Assembly (NCBI RefSeq): GCF_900128445.1
Contig: NZ_LT671417.1
Span: forward strand, 1,722,769 to 1,786,768
DNA: 64,000 bases
Direction of reading: 5' to 3'
Source: Thermophilibacter provencensis
Lineage (GTDB): Bacteria > Actinomycetota > Coriobacteriia > Coriobacteriales > Atopobiaceae
In this document: positions 52,783 through 60,427 of the stretch, one piece after another
Numbering within the stretch: the first letter of the stretch is position 1
Layout of the letters: each line of letters begins with the position of its first letter
Notes under the pieces: model-generated
Databases searched by the model: none
The model's input: the letters and a program-made list of their open reading frames with translations, nothing else
Told to the model about the DNA's origin: nothing
Made by a program: the position numbers and the translations under genes

Positions 52783-54172
52783 ATCAAGATTGACCGGGTT
52801 CCCTAAAGAGCCTCGTTCTACCTTCGCGAAGGTGCTGGCTTCATTTTTGCTTGGTCTTTCGGTCTCTACGGGTGTGGTCTACCTTTTCATTGTCGGCAAC
52901 ACACCGGTGTACATTGGGTACTGCGTCGCGATCGTCGTAGTCGCATGCCTCCTCCTTTGCCGCTCCTGCGAACTTGTCGAAGCTGTGGCTGCAATCGACA
53001 AAAGCATCTTGGCATTTTGCGGAATAGCCGCACTATCGCTTGTCCCCTCGCTCGCCTATGCCTTGTCCGGCGATCTGGGGGCAGACGCCCCCGAAACGGT
53101 TATCAAGGGGCTTGTGGTTCTTGCCGCCGGCGTAGTCGTCTACATTGCAGCGGTTTCACTGCGTGAGCAAAGGAGGTCAATTCTCGCCGGCGTTTCAGTC
53201 GGAATCTTGATTAATTTTATCTTCTCGTTGGCGGCACAAGCTTCTTTTGAGGCTGGGACCGTTTTCTCGCTCATAACGCTATTTCCTCAGGATGCATTTG
53301 TCGTTCCCCTACAGTGGGGGGTTGCTGAGCCGGTGGGCAGCCATGCGATATACACCTTCAGGGCGCAGGGGCTCTTTCTTGAGGCGTCGCACCTAATGGT
53401 GTTTCTGATCGCATGGGGGCTTTTGAGCGCGATTTCGGTTAAGCATGCGTTCGCCAAGGCCGCCCTGCTAGTCGGCGTGGTCTACGTTTCGGCGCAGGCC
53501 CTCTCGCCCAACGTCGCGGTTCTCTTGTTGGAAGCCGCTCTGTTTCTTGCGGTGAGCAGGGTGGCCAAGAAAGAGAGGTGCGGGTCCGATCGGGAGAAAC
53601 GCCTTTCCCATGCAACCATTGTGGCGATTTTTGCACTGCTGTTCGCCGCAATTCTTTCCACCTTGATGTTCGGTGATACCATATCTGGACTATTTGCAAA
53701 CATCGTCGCTTCTCTCGGGGACCTCGATGTCGCATCTTCCACGGACACGGGTACGGCGGCGAGGCTCGATTCGATGTTGACGGCCCTCTCGATTCTGCCC
53801 AGCTATCCCCTCGGTGCAGGCTGGAATACCGAGAGCGTCGTCCTCACGGAGAGCCTCGGCAGCTCTACGTTTGCTTCACACAGCTTCGCGTTGCGTCTGC
53901 TCCTCGAGGTGGGGCCGTTGGGCCTGCTTGCGTACTGCTGGGCTGTATGGAGGCACGCGGTGGAAGCATACCGCGTATCCAAGCAGGGCAGGTTGGTGGC
54001 GATTGCTGTCATCTGCATGGCGATTGCCCAGTTCATGAACGGGATCACGCTACTGCCGTACGTGTGGCTGCTCTTTGGGTTCGCCAAGGGAATCGGGATG
54101 GAACACACTGAGGCAGAGGGGCGGCGGGTGGAGTCCCGCCTGCGTGGGCGAACAACGCTTTCAGAAAGGTGA
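52772..54172 (+). CDS. Probable O-antigen/repeat-unit polymerase (Wzy-like membrane protein)
   Basis: Wzy-type proteins join repeat units on the outer face of the cytoplasmic membrane. I place the start at TTG 52772 because AGGAG (52759-52763) lies 8 bases before it, giving 466 residues; longer versions would overlap the GT2 gene entirely. There are about ten to twelve hydrophobic segments. The large loop near the C-terminal third has GTAARLDSMLTALSILPSYPLGAGWNTE, similar to the Wzy_C/O-antigen ligase pattern. Sequence identity in this class is low, so the call rests on topology and position. Confidence 0.78.
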   Translation: MLPESRLTGFPKEPRSTFAKVLASFLLGLSVSTGVVYLFIVGNTPVYIGYCVAIVVVACLLLCRSCELVEAVAAIDKSILAFCGIAALSLVPSLAYALSGDLGADAPETVIKGLVVLAAGVVVYIAAVSLREQRRSILAGVSVGILINFIFSLAAQASFEAGTVFSLITLFPQDAFVVPLQWGVAEPVGSHAIYTFRAQGLFLEASHLMVFLIAWGLLSAISVKHAFAKAALLVGVVYVSAQALSPNVAVLLLEAALFLAVSRVAKKERCGSDREKRLSHATIVAIFALLFAAILSTLMFGDTISGLFANIVASLGDLDVASSTDTGTAARLDSMLTALSILPSYPLGAGWNTESVVLTESLGSSTFASHSFALRLLLEVGPLGLLAYCWAVWRHAVEAYRVSKQGRLVAIAVICMAIAQFMNGITLLPYVWLLFGFAKGIGMEHTEAEGRRVESRLRGRTTLSER

Positions 54173-54177
54173 CGCTG

Positions 54178-55296
54178 ATGAACGAGACGACTATGAACCG
54201 AGGGCGCATCGGTATCCTCACCTTCCTGCATACGCTGAACTACGGGGCTGTGCTCCAGGCATACGCGCTGGAGAGGGTGTTGTGTGACGCGGGCTTCGAC
54301 GCAGTGCAGATTGACTACAGGAACCCGAAGGTGGAGGCGTTTGAGTACAAGCGGGATGTTTCGCTGAAGGGGCACCTGGCCAACATCGTGCGCAGGCCCA
54401 TGCTCAGTAAGAAGGAGGAGGCCTTCGAATCATTCCGTCGAGAGCATATCCGTTCGACGGCGCCCCTGTCGCGCGACGGGTTGCCCCTGGTGTGCGAAGC
54501 CTTCGATCGAATCGTCGTCGGTAGCGACCAGGTGTGGAACGGCAACGTGACGGGGTTCGACAGCTCCTACTTCCTCGATTTTATCGGAGCTCCGGAGAGG
54601 AAGGCGACGTACGCTGTGAGCATCGGGCAGGACGATATTCCCGTGGCGCCCGGCGTGGACTACACTCGCCTCATTGGAGATTTTCCGCTCGTGCTTGTAC
54701 GGGAGAAGACGGCTGCGGACACGCTCAGGCGCATTTGTCCCGGCAGCAAGGTTGAGGTCGTGCTCGACCCGACCCTCCTGCTTGGTGGGGACGAGTGGCG
54801 CAGGCTCTCCGATGCGCGCCCTGTTAGGCCGAACGGCGGCTACGTCTTCGTATATGCCGTTGGGGAGACGAGGAACTCCGTCGCAGCAGCGATGGAGGTT
54901 GCAAAGAGAAGGAATCTCGATGTCGTCGTCTTGCAGCAGAACGGTTTCCTGCCGATACGAGGGGCCGTCAACCTGTTTTCCATATCTCCGACGGCCTTCC
55001 TCTCCTATATCGCGAACGCCGAGTTCGTCGTCACCTCGTCGTTCCACGGAACGTGTTTCGCCATCCAGTTCGAGCGGGATTTTCTCGTTTCTTATTCAAC
55101 GGGAGGGACCAAGCGCAACTCGCGTATGGCTGACCTCCTCGCATTGCTTGAGCTTTCCGATAGAGTTTTGGAGGGAAGCGTCAACGAGGCTCCTGTTTCA
55201 GACTGGTCAAGCGTTCGGAGGAAGATTGAAGAATCTGGCAGGCGCTCCATAAGACTCTTGCTTGAATCCCTTAATTTGAATGCGGTGAGTTCTTGA
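54178..55296 (+). CDS. Polysaccharide pyruvyl transferase family protein
   Basis: Enzymes of this family transfer pyruvate from phosphoenolpyruvate to a sugar of a surface polymer. The product of about 372 residues begins with RIGILTFLHTLNYGAVLQAYAL. It has VVGSDQVWNG, CPGSKVEVVLDPTLLL and the late ISPTAFLSYIANAEFVVTSS with FHGTCFAI, the conserved HG motif. ATG 54178 follows AAAGG by 9 bases; GTG 54169, overlapping the previous stop, is an alternative. It lies between the polymerase and flippase genes. Confidence 0.88.
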   Translation: MNETTMNRGRIGILTFLHTLNYGAVLQAYALERVLCDAGFDAVQIDYRNPKVEAFEYKRDVSLKGHLANIVRRPMLSKKEEAFESFRREHIRSTAPLSRDGLPLVCEAFDRIVVGSDQVWNGNVTGFDSSYFLDFIGAPERKATYAVSIGQDDIPVAPGVDYTRLIGDFPLVLVREKTAADTLRRICPGSKVEVVLDPTLLLGGDEWRRLSDARPVRPNGGYVFVYAVGETRNSVAAAMEVAKRRNLDVVVLQQNGFLPIRGAVNLFSISPTAFLSYIANAEFVVTSSFHGTCFAIQFERDFLVSYSTGGTKRNSRMADLLALLELSDRVLEGSVNEAPVSDWSSVRRKIEESGRRSIRLLLESLNLNAVSS

Positions 55297-55298
55297 GC

Positions 55299-56840
55299 AT
55301 GGTGCCGTCAATTAAGAGAGAAGGACAGGGTCGATCCACGGCTTTCATGAGCAACGTATTGAGCTCGCTGCTCCTGCAGGTCGTGAACATCGTCGTTGGT
55401 TTCATCGTGCCGCACGCCCTCATCGGCACCTACGGCTCGGGGGTAAACGGCCTTGTTACCTCGCTTACGCAGTTCGTGAGTTACGTGCAGCTCGTCGAGG
55501 CGGGAATCTCGTCCGCTGCCGTATTCCAACTCTATGCCCCCCTCGCCCGGGGCGACGACGAGGGGGCGAGCCGCGTGGTGTCGGCCGCTCGTCTCTTCTA
55601 CTACAAGTCCGGCGTGGCGTTCACGGCGCTCATGCTCGCACTGGCGTGCCTGTACCCGGTCTTCGTCCAAGTCCAGGGGGTCTCCTCGCCCGAGGTCTTC
55701 GTGCTGGTGCTCGCGCTCGGCGCTACGGGCTTCCTCGACTTCTTCACGCTCGCCAAGTACAGGGCGCTGCTCACGGCGACGCAGCGCAACTGGGTCATCC
55801 AGCTCGCGTCGATCGCCTACAAGGTGCTCTACACCGCGGTCGTGCTCGTCGGCACCTTCGCGGGGGTTTCGGTCGTAACGCTGTTCGTCATCGCGATTCT
55901 GCCCATCGTCATCAGGACGGTCATCCTGGTCGTCTACGCAAGGACGAACTATCCGGAGATCGACTTCTCCGCCGACGCCGAGGGCGTCAGGCTCGACCAG
56001 CGCTGGGACGCGTTCTTCCTGCAGGTGCTCGGTGCGGTGCAGTCCGGCGCGCCGACCATCATCGCGACGTTCGTGCTGGGCGACCTCTCGCTCGTGAGCG
56101 TGTTCTCCGTCTACATGCTCGTGGCTAACGGCCTGCAGAATGCGATCAACTCGCTCAGCCAGGGGACGCAGGCATCATTCGGGGATGTGATCGCACGCGG
56201 GCAGAGCGGCGTGCTCAAGCGCTCCTTCCGGGAGTTCCAGGCGCTCACCTACGGTGTTACGGGCGTCACCTGCGGCGTAGGCATCGCCCTTATCGTCCCG
56301 TTCGTGCGCCTCTACACCGCCGACATCGCGGACGTGGACTACATCTATCCGCTAATGGGGGTGCTCAGCATGGCGAACGTGCTGCTCTATCACCTCAAGA
56401 CCCCGCAGGGGCTGCTTGTCATCTCTGCCGGCAGGTACCGCGACACCAGGGTCCAGACGACGCTGCAGACCGTCATCCTGCTTGTCGGCTCCATCGCCCT
56501 CGGCGCGGCCTTCGGCATGCCCGGCATCCTTGCGGGCATGCTCCTGTCAAATCTCTATCGCGATATCGACTTAATGTTCTACATCCCGCGTGAGGTCACA
56601 AAGACTGCACCGAGTGAGACCCTCAAGTTCATGGTGCTTGCGGTGACGGTCTGCGCGCTCGTCGCCGCGCCGTACTTGGTTGTTCAGCCGCCGTGCGCGG
56701 GGTGGCCCGAGTGGGCGCTCTCGGCGTTTCTCCTGGCGCTTTGGGGCGGGTTGCTCACCGTTGCGCTCTACCGCGCGTTCGCCCGGGAGCAGCTGTCGGG
56801 TCTGCTCTCGCGCGCCAAGCGGCTCGTGCGCGCGAGATAG
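55299..56840 (+). CDS. Polysaccharide flippase (Wzx/MATE-like, MOP superfamily)
   Basis: Wzx-type flippases move the lipid-linked repeat unit across the membrane. The 513-residue product has about twelve to fourteen hydrophobic segments. The N-terminal pattern is SLLLQVVNIVVGFIVPHALIGTYGSGVNGLVTS, with AGISSAAVFQLYAPLARGD following. GC content returns to the high genome level from about 55.4 kb. I take ATG 55299; a TTG at 55293 overlaps the previous stop. Confidence 0.88.
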   Translation: MVPSIKREGQGRSTAFMSNVLSSLLLQVVNIVVGFIVPHALIGTYGSGVNGLVTSLTQFVSYVQLVEAGISSAAVFQLYAPLARGDDEGASRVVSAARLFYYKSGVAFTALMLALACLYPVFVQVQGVSSPEVFVLVLALGATGFLDFFTLAKYRALLTATQRNWVIQLASIAYKVLYTAVVLVGTFAGVSVVTLFVIAILPIVIRTVILVVYARTNYPEIDFSADAEGVRLDQRWDAFFLQVLGAVQSGAPTIIATFVLGDLSLVSVFSVYMLVANGLQNAINSLSQGTQASFGDVIARGQSGVLKRSFREFQALTYGVTGVTCGVGIALIVPFVRLYTADIADVDYIYPLMGVLSMANVLLYHLKTPQGLLVISAGRYRDTRVQTTLQTVILLVGSIALGAAFGMPGILAGMLLSNLYRDIDLMFYIPREVTKTAPSETLKFMVLAVTVCALVAAPYLVVQPPCAGWPEWALSAFLLALWGGLLTVALYRAFAREQLSGLLSRAKRLVRAR

Positions 56841-56849
56841 GGGGATACC

Positions 56850-57914
56850 TTGCTCTACACCTGCGACCTGGTCTGCTGGGGTGCCGCGTCCCCGGCCGCC
56901 TTCCAGTCCTTCCTGTCCATGCTGGAGCGCCGCTCGGGGAGGCGCGTCACCACATACGCGCACCGCGGGGCCGGGATGCGCTCGCACGGTTCCGAGATCG
57001 CGACCTACGCGGACGGCTCGAGGGAGTCCGGGACGACGTCGACGCTCGCGTGGCGGCGCATCTGGTACGACCGCCTCTGCCGAGAGTCCTGCTACCGGTG
57101 CGGGCACCACTCGACCGAGCACCCCGGCGACATCATCATCGGCGACTGGTGGGGGCTGAGGCGCTTCATGCCCGAGCTCGATGATCCCTGGGGCGTGTCG
57201 TGCGCCGTCGCCAGTACGTCGCGCGGCCTGGCGCTGCTGCGCGACTCGTCCGGCGCGCTCGAGCTCGCGGCTACGCCGATTGCCGACGTCGCGAACCCCG
57301 CGCAGCCCATGCTCGAGCATCCGCCCGAGCGAAAGGGGCGCGACGCCTTCTGGCCGGAGCTCTACGCGCACGGCTTCGAGGCGGCCTGCCGCTCCGTGGG
57401 CGCGCTTGGTCCGGAGCGGGCGGCGAAGGACCTCGTCAAGAAGGTCGCGGCTGCGTTCAGGGGACACCCCGCGAAGGATCCCGACGGATCGTCCGTGAAC
57501 AGTGCGTGGGAGGGGGCTCCCAAGGTGGACTTCGATGAGCTGGAGGCGCGCGGCGAGTACCCCGTCGCGTTCGCCGCGAGGAACCGCGACGACGGCGTGC
57601 GCCGCCGGAGCTCCTCGGGCGGCGTGTACCACGCGCTCGCATCGCACGTGATAGAAGACTTGGGCGGCGTGGTCTACGGCTGCGCCTTCGACGGGGACCT
57701 GCGGGCTGTGCACATCCGCTGCGAGACCGTGGCGGAGGCCGAACGCTGCATGGGGTCCAAGTACTCGCAGAGCGACATGGGGGACTCGATCAGAAGGGTT
57801 CGCGAGGACCTGGACTCCGGACGCACCGTCCTCTTCACCGGGACGCCCTGCCAGGTGGCGGCTGTTCGCGCGGCATGCGCGAACCTTGAGGGGGGGTATC
57901 CTCATGACCGCTGA
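56850..57914 (+). pseudogene. Fused remnants of two F420-hydrogenase-beta-like (polysaccharide pyruvyl transferase-associated) proteins
   Basis: The open frame joins two partial domains. Residues about 1-200 are the C-terminal half of a FrhB-like protein (LYTCDLVCWGAASPAAFQSF, CYRCGHHSTEHPGDIIIGDWWG), without the ferredoxin and N-terminal half that should precede it. Residues about 230-350 are the N-terminal half of a second copy (RRRSSSGGVYHALASHVIED, MGSKYSQSDMG, LFTGTPCQVAAVRAA). The frame then stops at 57914 because a run of seven G (57890-57896) shifts it. With six G it would continue as NLEGGILMTADIICHGVPSP. FrhB-like proteins with [4Fe-4S] centres are common in coriobacterial and clostridial polysaccharide clusters. 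Confidence 0.75.
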
Positions 57915-58528
57915 TATCATATGCCACGGCGTGCCGTCCCCGGGGGTGTTCCAGGGGTGGCTCGCCGAGCTGGAGCGCGCCCGCGGTGCAAGGGTGATTC
58001 GCTACGAGCACCGACCGAAGTCCATGGGCTGGGGGCACTTCGAGCGCGTCACGTGGGAGGGCGGCCATGCTGAGCAGGGCACGCGCCTCTCCGAGGCGTG
58101 GAAGCGCCTGTTCTACGGCAACCGGATGCTGCGCCCCTCGTGCTGCCGCTGCCCCTACACCGTGGCGGAGGGCCGCCCCGGCGACCTCACCATAGCCGAC
58201 TCCTGGGGCGTTGGGGCCACGCCGCACGCGCGGGGGGACGACGGGGCCCTCGGCGTGTCGCTCGTGCTCGCCAACGGCCCGGCGGGACTGCGCGCCCTAT
58301 CGGCGCTCGACGTCGAGTGCGAGCCCGCGACGATGGGCGAGGCGCTGCCCCGGGAACCCCATGCTGGAGCGCCCGTCGACCTTCGAGGGCGACCGCGACG
58401 AGCCCTGGCGCGAGCTCTACGGAGGCGGTCTGCTCGCCATGGTCAAGGGCGAGCGCTACCTGGTCTCGCCCGCCCGCGCCCTAGTGTCGCGCGCCAAACG
58501 AGCCGTCAAGCGGGTTCTCGAGAGGTGA
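57897..58528 (+). pseudogene. C-terminal half of the second FrhB-like protein, frameshifted
   Basis: After the G7 tract the protein resumes as ILMTADIICHGVPSPGVFQG and continues through SCCRCPYTVAEGRPGDLTIA to about 58347. There a CCCC run (58348-58351) where CCC is expected moves it to another frame. That frame carries the natural ending PMLERPSTFEGDRDEPWREL...SRAKRAVKRVLER to 58528. The two single-base insertions leave no intact product. They may be real decay, phase variation at the G tract, or sequencing errors in homopolymers. Confidence 0.7.
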
Positions 58529-58532
58529 TCGG

Positions 58533-58919
58533 ATGAGTGGGAACTTCACGCCGCGCGGGGGCTTCACGCCGCCGGACAACGCCCCGTACCGCTACCGAGA
58601 CGGCTCCCAAGTCGATGCGTCCCCCGGCTACCACCCGCACGCCTCGACGCGCTTCCGGAACTGGGGGGCGGAGGTACCGCCCGCCGTCGCCAAGCGCGAC
58701 CTGCCCGAGCTCTACCGCGACCGCTCGGAGTGCTGCGGCTGCACCGCCTGCGCCGCCGTCTGCCCGCGCGACGCGATAACGATGGAGCCTGACGAGGAGG
58801 GATTCGCCTACCCGGTGGTGGACGCCGCTTTCTGTGTTCGATGCGGTCAGTGTGAGAATAGTTGCGTTTTTAAAACTGCCATCGTAGGCCGTTGGACACC
58901 TGAGGAAAAGGTTTACTAG
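58533..58919 (+). pseudogene. N-terminal ferredoxin part of a third FrhB-like protein, truncated
   Basis: Residues about 1-110 form the start of a FrhB-like protein, with a bacterial 2x[4Fe-4S] ferredoxin domain: CCGCTACAAVCPRDAI and CVRCGQCENSCV. Directly after this, at about 58865, the expected catalytic domain is missing. The frame ends after a few unrelated residues (TAIVGRWTPEEKVY), and base composition drops at the same point. This marks a junction where foreign or rearranged DNA begins. Confidence 0.72.
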
Positions 58920-59179
58920 TTCGCTCGAATCGATGGCTTACGAACCCATGCGAATCTAACGTCGCTTTGCATTGTGTTGACAGTGTAGGGCGCACTCCAG
59001 TGGTGAAAGGCAGTCCATGCAATGAAGTCGCGTAAGGTCGTCGAGTTAGAGATGCTCGAGGTGACATCGGAGCTCGACACCATGAAGCTGTAAGAGAGCG
59101 CGAGAGTATTCCATGATGACTGTTCGGAGCCCTTTCGCTCGTGCGAGGCTCCCGCGCATGCGAGCATCGATGGCGCATT
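58920..59179. other. Degraded region without a supportable gene
   Basis: This is AT-richer, stop-rich sequence between the truncated ferredoxin gene and the transposase remnant. No open frame here looks coded. It may be the decayed 5' part of the insertion sequence. Confidence 0.5.
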
Positions 59180-59340
59180 TGTACCGGTAGCGTCATCGAG
59201 CCGCTGAACCGCGAGATTCGCAGGCTGCCGCGCATGCTCGGCGCCATTCTCGACGGCGAGTTTGCGCTAATGCTCGTCACCTTGGGTCCTCAGGTACGTT
59301 GCGGAGAGTGAGCGGGTTCGAATTGCTGATTGGATGTGGC
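59180..59340 (+). mobile_element. Remnant of an IS256/mutator-family transposase (C-terminal part)
   Basis: Translation from 59180 gives GSVIEPLNREIRRLPRMLGA followed by DGEFALMLVT. This fits the conserved end of IS256-family transposases (pattern LNREIRRRTRVVG.FPDG..ALMLV). A frameshift after 59280 moves to LRYVAESERVRIADW, which continues the same family pattern (LRYVAESEWGSRRY). The catalytic Asp residues and the rest of the gene are gone, so the element is dead. No terminal repeats could be defined. Confidence 0.65.
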
Positions 59341-59465
59341 GCTGCTCGACGATTGGCCGGGCTGGGTGGCGCTCCTTGGGACTTTCGGTAGGCGCGCGAG
59401 AATAGTGGCGGTATCAGAGGTCGCTGGGCGGCACCGGCATGTCCGCCAAGAAAGCATATTATTAG

Positions 59466-59609
59466 CATCGCCGATTTGCGGAAGCGGTGCCGCGCCTCCG
59501 CAGGCTCTCAAAGACCGACTATGATCGGGCGGCGAAAGAAGCGCGGGTGCGGCTTATCTCAGCAAAGATTATCGGATCCGACGGTAAGCTTGCCAAACCC
59601 TACAAGTGA
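59466..59609 (+). pseudogene. Short C-terminal fragment upstream of the ART-like gene, possible antitoxin remnant
   Basis: An open frame of 47 codons without a start codon encodes RFAEAVPRLRRLSKTDYDRA and ends ISAKIIGSDGKLAKPYK. It stops 10 bases before the next gene in the same direction, the spacing expected for a partner gene. I do not recognise it. An N-terminally truncated antitoxin-like partner is possible. Confidence 0.3.
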
Positions 59610-59619
59610 GTGACGTCGG

Positions 59620-60325
59620 ATGTATTCCAGGCTTCCCAGTCTTGTTATTGGTTTTCATGGATGCGACCTCTCGACATTTCGGGAGGTTGTTTGCGGTGGC
59701 GGGACTTTGAACCCTAGCGTCAACGACTACGATTGGCTCGGAAGCGGAATCTACTTCTGGGAGCAGAATTACGAGCGTGCCCTACAGTGGGCGAAAGAGC
59801 AGGCTACTCGCGGGAGAATTAAGACTCCTGCGGTCATTGGCGCGATAATCGATCTGGGCTACTGTCTCAATTTGACCGATAGTCACTACATTGGGCTCCT
59901 TAAGAATGAATACAAAATATTGAAGGAGGAGTTCGAATTCCTCGAGATTGAGACGCCACGGAATCTTGGAAAGATAGATGACCATCTCTTGCGGAAGCTC
60001 GACTGCGCGGTGATCGAGCGCCTCCACGACAGAATGGAGCGCCGCAGGAGGGAGGGGAGAGCTGAGGGCGTCGAACCATTTGACTCCGCTCGAGGCCTTT
60101 TTTCAGAGGGAGAGAATCTATCCTGGCGCTGGCATCCGCGAGAAGACGCATGTGCAGATTTGCGTTAGGAATCCCAATTGCATCAAGGGGTACTTCTCGC
60201 TGCGCCAGGCCTGTGACGAATGGCACATGCCATATGAAGGGACGTGTGGCTATTGGAAGGATGCCTCTTGCTTGCACGTCGTTATTTTGCCGGACCGTCT
60301 CGTTATTCTCGAGTTGCCTTATTAG
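59620..60325 (+). pseudogene. ADP-ribosyltransferase-fold toxin-like protein, frameshifted
   Basis: The first frame (59620 to about 60100) encodes IGFHGCDLSTFREVVCGGG, NDYDWLGSGIYFWEQNYERALQWA and PAVIGAIIDLGYCLNL. The His in GFHG and the Tyr-rich YDWLGSGIYFWE suggest the H-Y-x triad of PARP-like ADP-ribosyltransferase folds. At a run of six T (60098-60103) the frame breaks. With five T it would continue as QRERIYPGAGIREKTHVQIC and RNPNCIKGYFS in the frame that runs to 60325. The second segment is the conserved end of the same family, so one gene has been split. A toxin role is inferred from fold and island context. Confidence 0.65.
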
Positions 60326-60427
60326 AGCGTGACACGGAAATACCGGGATAATTTTGGCCTTCCCGTCCTTTCTCGCAAGCTTGACAAGCATAAGGTGGAC
60401 AACAACTTGACGTCAGCGCAGCTGGTG

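Noticed and set aside
58870-59280. Minus-strand open frame of 136 codons in the degraded region
   Set aside because: It lies opposite the IS256-type transposase remnant, whose plus-strand translation matches the family; the minus frame shows no motif.
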